Assembly (NCBI GenBank): GCA_015178975.1
Contig: WHVD01000006.1
Coordinates: forward strand, 310,001-374,000
Direction: 5' to 3'
Source: Hysterangium stoloniferum
Taxonomy: Eukaryota > Basidiomycota > Agaricomycetes > Hysterangiales > Hysterangiaceae
Length of the DNA: 64,000 nt
Position numbers and translations under genes: made by a program. Each line of letters begins with the position of its first letter. The stretch's first letter is position 1. Of the stretch, positions 10,104 through 23,500 are shown in pieces. A model generated the notes under the pieces. That model had not been told where the DNA came from. It made no database searches and saw nothing but the letters and a program-made list of their open reading frames with translations.

Positions 10104-11986
10104 ATGTCTACAACCACCAAGCCTCGCAGAATGACCCTCGCAGAGGTCAGAGCCTCACAAGTTGTCTTTGAATTACAATAGATAATCGTTATCATCATCC
10201 AGGATCAGCATAGGACGCCACAAGCTTTCACGTCATGGGGGTTGCAGTTGTATTCTAGCCGAAAACCTCCCATGCTTGGTACGGTCAGTTTAGGCCCAGA
10301 ACTCGAGGAGAAGGTCCAGGATAAATTTAAGGATAACATCGGTATGAAACATGAGTAAGATATGATCCCAAAACTAGGCATCGATCGCTTTGTTAGGTGC
10401 ATATTGGTATGTAGCAGGTAGCGCAGGAACAGACTCGACTCATCACGCCAATCGGGCCGCTTTCGACAATTGGAAAATTATGTACGTTTTGTATACGACC
10501 CTACTGGCCGTTTCTGATTCCATGGAAAGTCCACGGATGTTAGTCGATGCAACACACCGCAAGATTGAAGTATTTACGGTTGCTAGAAATAATATTCCTA
10601 ATTGCAAACTTTCGATCCCGATTTAGACGACGTTGTTTGGTGTCAAATATTCGTCTCCAGTCATCCTTGCCCCCATCGGGGTCCAGGGAATTCTTCATCC
10701 CGACGGAGAACTTGCGTCCGCCAGAGCAGCGGCCAAAGTTGGTGTACCATATACCATGAGCACAGCCTCCTCACGCTCCATTGAACTTGTCGCCGAGGCG
10801 AACGGATCGGGGCATCGTTGGTATCAATTGTACTGGTATGTTCGGGCAGACTTGCTCGAGATTACTTCCTTTGGACATTGAACGCTTCATCAAGGCCACG
10901 GAACAATGACATTGTTCTGTCTTTGTTGAAGAGAGCCAAGGAACAGAAGTTCAAGGTTTGTGTTGCATACCAGTCTGCATGGTCCCATACTCATTGTTTT
11001 CCTGTAGGTATTGATGGTTACTTTGGACACCATGTTGCTTGGTTTCAGGCCGCACGATCTGGAAAGTGTTTATCTACCCTTTATTCACGGAGTTGGCTCA
11101 CAAGTGAGTACTCGTATGGAGTGGGCCACATTTTTGATGACATTGTCCTTCAGGTAGGCATGAGTGACCCAGTCTTCATGTCGTTACACAACTCCCAACC
11201 AACCCATGACTATCCGCCTTTCCCCTACGACCATGCTCGTGACGACAAAGCATTCTTTAATGGGGACGAAGAAATGAAGAGAAAAGTGAAATTATCGAGC
11301 GAATGGATGAAGCAAATCAATTCTGGCGTGTTTAAAAACTGGGAAGAGGTCAAATTTCTCAGGGATCATTGGGAGGGACCTCTCGTTCTGAAAGGAATTC
11401 AGTGCTCCGAAGTGCGTTAGACATCACTCGGAATGCCTTGTCAAGTAAACTAAACCCAACAGGATGCCGAATTGGCATACAAAGCAGGCGTTGACGGGAT
11501 TGTTGTGTCAAATCACGGTAGCGTTATTCCAGTAAAGTGCGATGTAAATCGCTGATGACATTGCTTTGGTTTCTAGGTGGACGCCAAGTGGATGGTGCCA
11601 TCGCTTCTCTTACAGCCTTAGAAGAAATTATGAAGTCAAACGTTATCAAAACAGCCCAATCAGAAGGGAAATTCACTATTATTTTTGACTCAGGTATCCG
11701 TACCGGAAGCGACATCATCAAGGCGTTGGCGCTGGGTGCTCAAGCCGTTCTGCGTAAGTACTTGTCGTCCTAAAGTCAATTCCTGCGTTTTGACGACGGG
11801 TAATAATTCATGGATTCAGTGGGCCGACCGTATGTGTATGGGCTGGCGCTTGCTGGAGAGGACGGTGTAGAGTTCGTGATCCGTAGCATTTTATGCGACC
11901 TGGAAGTGACGATGGGTCTTATGGGCTGTTCTTCAATCGAAGACGTTCAAGGAAAGGCAGATAAGATTTTGAGAAAGGAGTGTTGA
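10104..11986 (+). CDS. FMN-dependent alpha-hydroxy-acid dehydrogenase/oxidase
   Basis: Eleven exons: 10104-10145, 10203-10341, 10397-10481, 10530-10569, 10627-10835, 10895-10955, 11008-11103, 11154-11411, 11463-11517, 11577-11753, 11820-11986, joined by GT-AG introns, give about 442 residues. The family uses FMN to oxidise L-2-hydroxy acids such as lactate or glycolate to 2-oxo acids. Visible motifs in order: GAYWYVAGSAGT, SSPVILAPIGVQGILHPDGE (FMN-site strand), YTMSTASS, RWYQLYWPR, VTLDTMLLGFRPHDL, LVLKGI (conserved Lys), the active-site SNHGGRQVDGA with the catalytic His, FDSGIRTGSDIIKALALGA and LLGRPYVYG. The GFRPHDL and long central insert resemble lactate 2-monooxygenase-type members. 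No N-terminal cytochrome b5 domain is present, so it is not flavocytochrome b2. The start is the first in-frame ATG of a 14-codon first exon. The exact substrate cannot be told from sequence. Confidence 0.9.
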
Positions 11987-12796
11987 TTGAGGATTGTCTT
12001 TATAGTGGGTGTAAGAAGGCTAGGTCCCAGTCACAAGTAGACTTGACTGATGTGCATTGCAAGCACAGACTTGTATTTGACGTTGCCTCTATCTAACCCA
12101 GAATGTCTGACTAAAATGCCGTATGAACCAGGCTGTGAAAGATACTGGATAGCCATTGATAACAAGATGTTTAGGCTGCTTTCCTTCGAACTTTTGCATT
12201 CTTACTGCCGACGGCAATATGACATACGCGTCAGCAAGCCGTACGTACGAACATTTTCGACATTATTGAAGACTGCGTATCGATTAGATTACGTGGCACT
12301 ACCATTGAGTGAAATCGCTGATATGAACGAAGATCAGATAGTCTGTACACTTTTCCATGTTTCGCTGCGTCGTACCGGCTAGAGCTGCGATGAATCATGA
12401 TTAAACAATTAGAATGCGAACTTGACGGAAAAAATATACAAATAGCGTAATTAAGGCCTCAAAAAGGCTTCACAGACGGTTAATCCTGAATCCGTAGATT
12501 CTCCAGTTGTCGGGAGTCCTTTGAACCTGTCTACAGATTGAGCTGAGAGGAACCCGAGAAGTATTAGGTCATTGGTTGCCAGTCAGCAGATGTATCCTTA
12601 TTGTTTGGCTGCAGGAACACCCGGAAGCAGTCTAGTCCGCATGTAGTCCCCTTTGCGTAGTATACTACGGAGACGTGGCAGTTCGTTCAACCACAGCCCT
12701 TGACAGTCACATAGTCACACAACGTAAGTAAGAAAAGGGTGTCAGAGTGCAATACTGCGCTTTTCTTCTTTCATCCTACTACATATCTCGAACAAC
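11987..12796. other. Intergenic sequence, no gene seen
   Basis: One 110-codon frame (12050-12382) has no recognisable domain and no splice context. The region probably holds the 3' end of the dehydrogenase transcript and the promoter of the small membrane-protein gene. Confidence 0.4.
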
Positions 12797-13398
12797 ATGG
12801 TCAATGTGCGCCTTATTTGTACTGTACATATGCAGCTTCTAATCGTTTATCCTAGGATAACCCCCCACCATACGACTGTGGCACCTCTGAGGTCAGCCAA
12901 GGTGAGAATGATATGGCCGTATCTTAATTATGTATCTAAATTCAGGGAGTGGCAGCCCAACACCCCCCCCTTGCAGCCAACCCTGCAATTGCAGAATCGC
13001 AACAGAAGAATAAGAACGGCGACTCTTGTCAGGAGCAGCTTGTTGATGTCACAGTGTATACGATGGAGCCGGGGCTGTCGTACGTTCCTGGGCAATCGTC
13101 GACAGTCTATCACTATGTGAATCCTACCACCGGAGAGCGAGTTTCGTCTGTATTACCACCGGACACCCCTGAGATGATATGTCTGCAAGAAGGGCAACAT
13201 ATCCAACGAACGAGATTCGGACTGCTCGGTTTGTCACCTAGTGAGATTTTTCCCGATTCTTTTGGCTGAGATGGCTTTGGTGCAGGTGTCCTGGCGGCTG
13301 TGTTTTGGTTCCCCCTTGGCATAGGTTTATGTTTGTTGGATAGACGAGTCACATGCGAGCGCTGCGGGCGTACTATTACGGACGGCATTTTGTGCTGA
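12797..13398 (+). CDS. Small BRI3-like membrane protein
   Basis: Three exons (12797-12901, 12946-13228, 13286-13398) join in frame to 166 residues. The C-terminal part reads TRFGLLGVLAAVFWFPLGIG followed by LCLLDRRVTCERCGRTITDG: one hydrophobic hairpin or membrane segment, then a CxxC zinc-binding-like pair. This matches the layout of BRI3 (brain protein I3)-type small lysosomal/endomembrane proteins found in fungi. The middle is Pro/Gln-rich (YVPGQSSTVYHYVNPTTGE). The N-terminal 25 residues before the Pro-rich part are unusual for the family, so the true start may be the ATG at 12830 or later. Function in fungi is not established. Confidence 0.65.
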
Positions 13399-14772
13399 TA
13401 AGGATGATACGAACGTTTGTTTTTTCTGGTTGGACACCCTAATTTTAAGCACTTTGATTTCTACATGACTGTACGCATAGCTTAATACCATGACTATTTA
13501 TCGATACCATATTTATGGTATGCTTATTCGATGACCTGAAAACTGTTGTTACCAATTTCGGATCTTAAGCGTTTTCTCGTTAGTGGCATCGACATCATCC
13601 ATCTGCCTTCGAATTAGACTTTTCAATTTAAAATTAGCATTTGATCATTGGAGGCTCAAAAACAAAGCACTGAATGGCACGTGTTAACTAGTTTACTAAG
13701 TGTATCGCACTTGATCAGACTCGGCGTCCTGTCAGGGGAGCCCAGAGCTCCAAATATTAAGATCGTCCTGGCCCTAATATCGATCGGCGTGGTTTAAGCC
13801 AGTAGTGTTGCATTCAAAAGATGAGAGGTGACACACGCGAGGCGCTGGTGAACGCGATGGTTCCGTGACTAGCGAGCGTAGTATCCATCGCTAATTCTAG
13901 GTCTGAAGTTACTGCGGGAGAATACGTATACGTCATCGAGGTGTGAATAGGGTGGTCCAGAGCTGGTATGTGTTTGAGATGTAAATAGCCTGGCCTCAGC
14001 TGCCCCCAATCGGTGACCTACACCAAGGTTAACGTTTAAGACTGGCAAGAAATACTGTCAGTCACGAGCGGGCTTACTATTTGGCGGATCAACCGATCTC
14101 AGGGATTGTCTGCATACAAAACAATAGAAAGCGTCAGGTTTAGACGGACTATAAGAGGAGAATATCTGGTTGGCAATCCATCCGAGATCAGGCCTCGAAT
14201 CAAATCGCAGGTCGATGGGTGTCAATAAGCAAGGCTATAAGCCCCGAAAGGGTATAAACAGGGTCCGGAAGTGCTCGCTAGGGCGCTGTTGAGTCGGGGG
14301 GAAGTAGGCCCATTCTTCCTACCGCGCGGGAGCGGTTGGATCTACTTGGCCGCCGTCTAAGATCCCAGATGCTATACCCTGCTTCGGCAATACTGTAAGC
14401 CCTCTGGGACCGTCGATAAATCTAGGGCTTTGATGGGGACAGCAATGGCCGATAACTACTTTGCCTATTGTTCCACTGACAACCACTGTGCTCCTGCCGC
14501 TGAAGAGGTGATCTGGGGACGATCATGAGAGAAAGAAGCAAAGAAGAACGGAAGCGATACTCCAGTTGACTGGCTTCAGTTCTTCTATTCAGCTATCCTA
14601 CTGCCCGAGCTGGCCGCTAGGATTCCCCACTTGGAAAACACCTGATTAAGCCCTTTCGCTTACACGCTTTCAGACTCCGAAATACGCGTCCACACCCGCA
14701 CATACGTCTCCCATTGTCCAGGTCGAGTGCCAGCCTCCCACATTCCGCACATCCATCCCTCGTTGCGCCACG
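13399..14772. other. Intergenic sequence, no gene seen
   Basis: About 1.4 kb of mixed composition without a supported gene or clear repeat. The last 200 bp form the centrin promoter. Confidence 0.4.
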
Positions 14773-15420
14773 ATGTACTCCACGTCCATTGCCAAATCGA
14801 AGCGCCGCAGTGCGCACCCGCGTCCCGAGCTCACCGACGAACAAAAGCAAGAGGTAAAAGAGGCTTTCGAGCTCTTTGACACGGATAAGGATGGCTGTGT
14901 TGATTATCACGAGCTCAAAGTCGCCATGCGTGCCCTTGGATTTGACTTGAAGAAGGCAGAGGTGCTCAAGATACTGCGCGACCACGACAAGAGCGGGCAC
15001 GGCCTCATGGATTTCGAAGATTTCGCCAAAGTCAGTGAGTGCACATCCAAATACTGCGTGGGATCCATGTCACTCTCTTGTTTCCCTATCAAGTGAGTGA
15101 GAAGATATTGGCTCGTGATCCGATGGATGAGATTCGCCGTGCCTTTCAACTCTTCGACGACGACAATACAGGCAAAATCTCAATTCGCAATCTACGGCGA
15201 GTTGCAAAAGAAATCGGAGAGAAGCTCGATGACGAAGAGCTGTGCGTTCCCCACACCCCTATATACTTCTATTTGACATTGACATGTTTGGATGCTTTTG
15301 TTCTTTTTGGATATTCTGTTCTCTCACCATAGCCAAGCGATGATTGAGGAGTTTGATTTGGATCAAGACGGGGAAATCAACGAGCAAGAATTTTTTGCAA
15401 TCATGACAGACGATGCATGA
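14773..15420 (+). CDS. CDC31: Centrin, Cdc31 type
   Basis: Three exons (14773-15034, 15094-15241, 15333-15420) encode 165 residues, the usual centrin length. A short basic N-terminus ([12 protein letters not shown]) precedes four EF-hands: loop 1 [12 protein letters not shown] (residues 36-47), a degenerate loop 2 around [14 protein letters not shown], loop 3 [12 protein letters not shown] and loop 4 [12 protein letters not shown]. Centrins are calcium-binding proteins of the spindle pole body; Cdc31 also joins mRNA-export and DNA-repair complexes. Loop 2 has two extra residues (HG) and lacks the normal position-12 Glu spacing, as in yeast Cdc31 (EGRHLM). The intron after VM and the join to [20 protein letters not shown] fit the family alignment exactly. 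Confidence 0.93.
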
Positions 15421-16119
15421 CCCATCCCCACAAGAAATACTCGCGACCACATCACTACGTCATTTACCCACTCCTTTCACGATTCTTTTGCCACATTCAT
15501 GTATCAGGGATGTCCGAAATGAAGCATGGACAGATATTAATTGACACAAACATTCGGATTATATCGTGTATGTATATCATTACATATAAACAGAAACCGC
15601 ACCGCTATGGTTACATTGTAAAGCTAGTGCTGCATTAGGAGGTGAATACAGCCGGTAGAATAGCGTGTAGTACGGTCTAAACGAACAAACAGGAGAGGTC
15701 AATAAAATACAATGTCGGGTCATAAGGGTCGTGAGGGTAAAACAACGAAAGAAAATTAGCATAAACACCACAAGGCCAAAATATGGTACAATCCTCTCGC
15801 AAAATGCCCGGGGGTGAGAGAGAAAAATTGTCCAAAAGAGAATAATGATCATACGAAGAAACCGGGTGGTGATATAATCCTGGAAGTGGCGCCGCTATGA
15901 GGCGGAATACCGCAGAGGACACGATTAGACTGGATTCAAGGGAATGAAAGTAGTGAAGTAGAGAGTAAAGGCCAATGAGAGGTGAACTGATGATGGGATA
16001 TATGGAGATACACATGTACGGGGACAGGGGGTAAGGAATAAGTAGAGCCGAAGATACAAGCATAATGGTATTGCGTCTGATGAGGAAATTGTCCAATGTG
16101 ACAAACAGATTAGAGAGGG
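15421..16119. other. Convergent intergenic region
   Basis: Holds the 3' ends of the centrin gene (plus) and the zinc-finger gene (minus). No supported gene. Frames read on the minus strand here are hydrophobic, low in complexity and lack homology signals. Confidence 0.45.
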
Positions 16120-17548
16120 TTAAAGATCGTAACTTGACCCCCGCGCTCCGCGATGTCTCTTGACAGTAGGCTGGTAAGTCCCCGGGGGGAACTCTTCTGG
16201 ACGGTGTATATTCATGTGCTGCCTCATGTTATCCCGCCTGCTAAACCCCTTTCCACACCCGCTTGCCGAACAATAAAATCCTGAAAAGTAATGTTAATCG
16301 ATCATTATTACAACTCAAACTATAAAATTACTCACGCCGGTTGTCCGAATGAATAGAATTCATATGACGCTTCAAATGCTCGTTACGATAGAAAATCTTG
16401 CCGCAATTGTCGATATTGCAGATGTATGTGCGACCCTTGGAACCGGATTGATGAGCATGCTGGGCTGTCTCCAAATCCGGATACAGGCTATCGAATGTGG
16501 GAACACGCCTCCCGCGACTCTTCTTGGTACCAGAATACTGGGGGATGATATCGGGAGAGGTGCTGCGCTTGGCACGACGGCGAGCACGAGAGGCTGCTGG
16601 ACCGAGGTATTCGAAGTCTGAGACGGCACCAGCAGAGCCGGTCGAGGCTTCTGCGAGGTGGGAGTGATCTCCCTGTATATAGGATGAGTTATCGGTTGAT
16701 TCCAGCGGGTGATCGTAATCGCCGTCATTGCTGCTCATGGAGGGCTGTCGGTAGTACAATCGACCGGGACTGAGAGTAAGCGGCTGCCGGGATGGACTAA
16801 GCATCTCAAATTTAACACCGGGAGGCGAGCTTGAATGAGAAGGAGTCTGGTTCGGATCTCTCCAAATCTGAGAAAATGCCACACCCATTTGTTGGTGAGC
16901 GGGAGATTCTGGGTCAAATGGGGAATATAGTTCGTGTAATGGTTGTGGTGGTGAAGGTAACTGTTGATCTTGTGGAGATTCGTATAGAGACATATCCCCC
17001 AAATACGGTGAACTCTGTGGTTGTTGGTGCTCGTTAGGATTGGGATTGGAGAGTGTGTAGAATGCGCTGAGTGGAAAAAACGAAGTTGGGGAGGGACTTG
17101 CAGGCCCTGGAGGCGAACGTGACAAAGCGAGATTGGAAGACATGGAATTGGAATAATTCTGAGGGTAATATTGGGTATTTATAGGGTCGACACTACGTTC
17201 ATCGCGATGGGTGGCTGTGTGTCCGATATGGGCAAAGGGGGGATCTTGGATGGGAAGAGTCATTTGGTCATCATCCAAGCAGCGGGGGGTAGTCTCCCAG
17301 CTTGGCCGGGGAACGGTAGGGTTGTAGGGATCGAGTGGAAGAAACGGCGGATAGTTAGTACTGGAGCACTCCATTCGTGCTTCGGCTGGTGACCAAATTA
17401 TGTCTGATGTAAACGGATTGCGAGGAAAGCTCTTACCCGTCTGGAGAGGTTCGTGTCGTGGAGGTAATTGAGGAGACTCCGTGTGAGTGGGGTGAGGAAG
17501 GTTGCTTTCACGAGCAGAAAATGGGTGAGGACGCCACACAAGCTGCAT
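16120..17548 (-). CDS. C2H2 zinc-finger transcription factor
   Basis: Two exons on the minus strand (17548-16336 and 16280-16120) joined across a GT-AG intron that falls between the two fingers. Total about 457 residues. The long N-terminal part is Pro/Ser/Gln-rich and disordered, with runs such as PPGPASPSPTSFFPL, typical of an activation region. A basic patch ASRARRRAKRS (about residues 327-337) is a likely nuclear localisation signal. The C-terminus carries two C2H2 fingers: CNIDNCGKIF...HLKRHMNSIH and CSASGCGKGFSRRDNMRQHM. The paired C-terminal finger layout resembles fungal stress/carbon regulators in the Msn2/Mig1 broad class, but no specific orthologue can be named. The first ATG is used; internal Met codons such as MECSS near residue 59 are alternatives. 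It faces a 6.6-kb gene-poor upstream region. Confidence 0.85.
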
Positions 17549-20500
17549 ATAGCGCTACTTTGCACCGATTTATGAGATGCTGTTATGCGATGGCGAGAGG
17601 AGACCTACCAACTTTCAAAATGGGCGATGGGGGAGGAAAACGGAGGAAAACGGGGGCTATATCCGCAATGTGATCGAGAACGATCGATAGCGGTGGCAAA
17701 CACGAGTAAGGCGCGAGGAGAAGAGGAAAATTGAAGGGAGTGGTGAGGCGGAACGAATCGTTACAAGTCGTGATGGAGGGGGAAGAAAAGACAGGGTACG
17801 CGCGCGAGGGGGCGGGGGGTATTTATACCGTTAGTTAAGAGGACTCATCAGGGAGCCGAATATAGACGTATAGACGCCGGCGGTGCCGCTTCAGGCGGTC
17901 TGCTAAGTAGCCTCGTGTTACGTTCTGCTCGAAGATGCCGAGCACGGACTCCAGATACCCTTCGGTACATCGTCACGTTGCCGTAGATCTACTTCATTTG
18001 GAAAGATAACTTAAATTCGAAAATATAACTTAATCAAATGTAATGATCCCAAAGGGTATTCCCAGATAAATTACCTAAATAATAGAGAAATTGTGGGGAA
18101 AATTCTTGGAACAATGCACTCTATCGCCTCGAATCGACTGGTAAATGACTGTTATCATTGACACGTCGGGCATTTTTGCAATGGGTTCCTGGAGTCACAT
18201 CACACTCAAGTAACCTGTCCAATGTTATTAACGGCAGAAATGTCAGATTAGCACGCTGCGTCTGTGTCAGCAGCTCACAGCCCGCACGTGAGATCTATCT
18301 TGGGACGCGTAGCCATAATGTCCACCTTAATAAGTACATACATGAACATGCTGCCTGGAAGCATCGCATTCAAGTTTATTCGCTTCCGTTCCAATCACTA
18401 CTCACCTAATTAACGGAACCTGCCCCGATTTTCATTATCCTTAACCGCATTGCCATCGGCACAAGCCGTGTTACTCTGTCGCGTAGTTGTCTGTAAAACA
18501 ATGACTCACCGATAACTACCCTTTCAGCCTGCATGCAGAGGCTGTGCAACTCAAGGGGGGATCCCGATACTCGAAATGAACACATTAATTGACGAGAATT
18601 CCAGGCCAAAGTGAGCTTGTTTCCCGTCAACTTTGCATCAATGTTTCTGTACGCGGTCTATTAATCGAGTAATTCCACTTGATTTCAAGTCGAGGGGTCG
18701 GCTATCCTAGATCTCATACGTCACTGGCCATAACAGACATTGACAGGGTTGACTCCGCCACTGCACCGAAGGGGTTCCTTGAATAGCATTTCCTCTCACT
18801 CTTCAGCAAGTCACATCGAGATTCGTGAGATACTCCCTAACAAAGCCTCGCACAAGCCGCTGACGTGAAGTGAAAGCAATCCAGCAGTCCGTTGAAAGCA
18901 CGTACATAAAAACGATCACTGCCAGCTAGTTCTAAACGGTAGCTCATGTCCCTGTTTTGGGTGCAACCTATGAAGAGGGGGGTCATTGTAGCAAAACTAT
19001 CTGCCAGCTGCGTAATCTCAAGCAAGCGATCCGCAGTCCGCGTTCCCCGCGGCTCAGAGCAGGGAACCCTCATAGACAATCACAAATTGAGAGCTCGTAG
19101 GAGTCCGGGGGTCGATGAACAAGCAAAGAGGTAACACCAACAAGAAATTGATGGCTGAAGCTCTATAAGTCACCATCTTCGTTCTAGTTGTTCACAAGGA
19201 CAGCACCCGTGCGTTCCATGTCTGCTGTACTAGATGCAGAACGTGGCTCGACAGGGGGTCACGTGTCCCAGCTGAGATCCACCCCTTCGTAGGACAACGT
19301 CGTGGGTGAACGGCGCGGATGAACGGCACACTGCGGATGCCTCTTGCCTTTTCGACTCTTTGCATCCGCTCTCCTGGGGCAGCCTCCGTATATTTGGCAA
19401 TGAGAAGCACTACCTTGGGCAATCCAAATAACTCATATCTGACACGAGAAATGATAATGTGACCGAATAAAGTTAGGGAGCCTATGGGTCCATGGGTGAA
19501 AATCTCAGAATGACAGTGCCAACTTTGTTCCAGAGCTGCGGTACAATCAGTAAACCACAACTTTATCTTGAGATGTCATAGCAGGGAATTTGTGGCGAAA
19601 AGGATAATGATGAATTGGAGGTAATGCATCTTATAATTAATCACCATTGTAAATCATCCTGAGAAGCAATCCATTCCTGAACTGGGAGTATATGGTCCTG
19701 AATTAGGCGGTAAAAAGAAGGGCATTGTAGTTGAAGATTAAAGTGCAACTCACGACACAATTTTTCGATTGGCAGATATTCAACAGGCAAGCGTAGTCGT
19801 TATCATCCAAGCGAGCCTGGGAATGCTCTACCCATATCTTCTTCCGTAGAACTCCTTGTCAATCAAATGCATATTCTGGCTGGCCGGATCATCCGCTTTC
19901 AGTTATCTAGGATCACATGATTTACTTACCTCCAGAAAGGGTGCAGCACTGCAAAGGAGGATAAATAATTAGAATGTCTCAGCCGATCTTCGCATCATTA
20001 GTTGTGAATTACAAAAGAATATCGCAGGCCTATCCACGACGGTCCTATCTCCCTACCTTATCTAAAACAAGTGGTTCTTAGAGGGATAAACGGAGGTAGC
20101 CAGAAGATCCATCGACAAGACGACAAATATGGAAACACGCGTCTAGGATTAACAGAGATATAAGCCATCATATGATTTACTGTTCAATATCAAAATGTGC
20201 GGCGAACGCTAGCCCATTGACATGTACACACCTTGGCATACTTACGAGAATCAAGTCGTGCATATATCTACTGCAAGTCGCCGCCTCTTGCTTCAAATCC
20301 TCTCTTTCTCCCTCCCCCATTGTGCTTTCTTTTTTGGGCTTGACAAAGACAATATAGGAGTATTAGGCTTCGTCTCCTAAATTTGTCGAATCGAATGGTC
20401 GTGTGTGTGGGAGCCACCGAGAAGCAGTCGCTGGGAACACCGTAATCCCGTGGACGGAGCACCTCAAAGTTCGATGAAGGTGAGCGCCCCTCAGGAGTTG

Positions 20501-23500
20501 CTCCGAGAACGGAAGCGTATGGACGAGCAGGCGGGATAACATAGGTAAGACTAATGACAAAGCGCCCGAATGATAGCAGCCACAGGACGTAAGGAGAAAA
20601 TCACGCTAATATAGGTATGTGGCCAAGTAAGCTTTTGGATTAGCATCCAGGTTGGGTCATGCCATAACACGTTTCACAGCGAGCGGGCACATCGTGCGGA
20701 GTTCGGGTCACGCGCATGCTTCCAAGAATAGTATCGGTACCCTTCCCGATATCCACCGCGCCAATCACAGGCGTTGGTGGTTGGTTAAACGTTGAAAAGT
20801 TTGTAGACATCGTACAAACAAGTAGAAGCCACGTTTGAGCCTTTCAGCGTTAGTGCCTAATCCAATTTGACTGTTTAAAACAGATCACTGATAAGAGTGT
20901 GCCAGCTATGGATAGGTGGGCGTTTGAAGTCCTTTTTGGATAATAGGGCCCATGACAATAATGGTTACCCTTGGTCGTAAATAAGTTGGTGTGAGAGGAT
21001 AGAAGATAGCTAACCAGTGGGTAAACTGGCGGGGAGAAATAGAAGTTAGGTAGGCACCTCGACACACTGGTCAATGCAACTTAAACAAGACTGCCAACGA
21101 GACAACACATTGTGTATTACTCACTAGGCCCATTTTGTTGCACTTGGCTGCGAGATTTGTTGATAGTGTTTACCGCCAGGTTTGGACAGTTGAAGAAGCT
21201 GAGAAAACGTATGACAATGCCCCAAACATGTGTAACGCATTGTGACATCGCGTTCCCTGGGTTCAGGTTCTATAACACGAGGAACACATTGATTATCGCC
21301 GTTGTGGAGATAAAACCGAACCGGTCTGCACAGATTCCATTTCCATCCCCATATATTCTTATTTTGAGATACATTATTAAGACTTCACGAGTGCCCGGTC
21401 TGGAACTTGGGCTGCTGAGTGTCTGACGGCCGGATCCCATTTGGTCAGAGAGCTTGTTCCTGTTACGTGCAATGTTAAATCCACAGATAGACAAATGAGA
21501 TGTGTTTTATCATAGGTTCATCTGCTCGTAGCGCTACCGTTTACTGGACCCGGGTTTTGAAATCCTAGTCACTTAGTCTGGTGCTGATCACGAGCATTTA
21601 TCTTGTGGTGGTGATCTAGCTTAATAGTGGTTCACTACAGCCGTAGTGTGGTTCGGTACACATTGAGGCTGGATGTTATGCTTCCCGAGGGCTAAACCCA
21701 TATTCTGTCTATGGATGGTAATCACCTGTATAGCTTTGGTCCCTGGCGTTTTACCGGTAGTTATCTCTGTTAAACTAAGCCTTACTCTCGTCAAAAGGGA
21801 AATCCTGATACATTTCAATGGAAAGTACGGCCATTTCTTAGGTTGATCCCAAAGGGTGAACAATGGCGCATCATACCACTGCCTTCAGATCCAAGTAACT
21901 AATACTTTGATATGCCTAGTGACAAGCCGTATCCTCGTTAAGCCAGATCGCCTCCAATGTTCCGGAAATGCCCACTCTCGCGCAGTGATGATGCCACGTT
22001 TGTCATGAAATATCAAATGAGGTTTAGCAGGTATCAGTTTAACCTACCTACCATCGGTAATCACGGCCTTAAGGCTATACCCCCTTACACTGGACTCCAC
22101 CAATTTGGAGGAAGGCTTCTAAGGTGTATGACTGATTGCTACAATTATTACTATTGCAAATGTAAGCCCCCTTAAACATTTGTAAAATAAGCTTTCATGT
22201 CGAAGCCGTGCTCATCCTATCTTCTAGGAGTCAAAGTTAATTGCATAGCATTATCATCATTTGTTATAAAAAATTGGTGCGAACAATGCGAAAGGATAAT
22301 GTATCAAAAATGCTGGACGCACGTCAGGTGGCAGCAGCTTCGGGTACTAGGCCTTCTCAATCTCTATATTGGGAAACACATTCCCATCGAGAGGCTGTGC
22401 ATATAGTGCCATATCCAGCAAAAGTTTCGCAAAGAAAGGGGAGAAGAATGGCTTGAGTCATGTCCCCGACTTAAGCGGAAACACTGATACTCCTGATACA
22501 ATATTTTTAATCTTTGCTGTATAACTTGCGCCCAGCAGCCAATTCAAAAATACATCATGAGAGATCATTTTGTAGTCTGGTGGACGTGGTCAACACCACT
22601 CACCAACAGGTTAATTCCTGGATTTACGATCTGGATTCATTACTGTCACAGAATTATTATCACCTCCGTAAGTCTATCAAATGCTGTGTTGACGACGGTA
22701 CTCCAACCAGCTTGTACTAGAAGGTCGAACGAACCTGCGAGACTGTAACCGGAACCAAACCGGATCGAGCATCAGCCATAAGGAAAACCTCCAAGCGATA
22801 TACGAAATGTTTGAGCACTTAGATTTTGGTCCATTACATGCGTATAAAGATTACAATGGACAGTGTATCTCTAATTTTCTAAAAACACTGCATAAGGAAA
22901 TTCCATACCTTGAAGGTTACTATAATAACAAAGTTTGGTGCACAAAGAACGGTGTCTGGAGTCACTCAAATGTTAAAGGCACTGCTATTGGAGTGAGTTC
23001 TTGCTGATACTAGCCGTGGAGTAGAGCGAGCAGCGGAGCCTCAGACGCCATTAGGAGTAATCCACAGTGATTAATGAATCATGATCCAACCTGTGGCGTG
23101 TATGCCCCCGACAACCATGGCACTGTAATGACACCGCTCTTGATCGATGAAAGATGCCGCTTCTGGAAAAAGTGCATGCCACAATTTCTATTAGTCAATG
23201 TGAGTTGCATGAATATAATATAATAGGTATAAAATAACAATTACAAGGGCAGCAAACACGTGAAAAATGACTGAGAAAGCACCTTTCGGCCGCGCCTAAG
23301 AAGTACACAGCATAGGGAACCCGCCATCTCGCCTAGATGAAAATAGTAATAATTAAAAAAAAAAAGATGAACTTTTGGAAATAACAAGGGGGAAGGCTTT
23401 GAAAGAGACATGGGAAACTCGCCTAGTAATGATAGCACGACTGTGGTCATGTTCATCATGGTCATCAGGACCACATGAAAGATAGATGTATCTCAAAGAT

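Noticed and set aside
12050-12382. 110-codon open frame after the dehydrogenase gene
   Set aside because: No domain, no splice context and composition like non-coding flank; treated as chance.
18837-19560. Open frames of 80 and 122 codons on the minus strand in the gene-poor region
   Set aside because: No recognisable motifs, no neighbouring exon-like frames and no start context; not enough to call genes.
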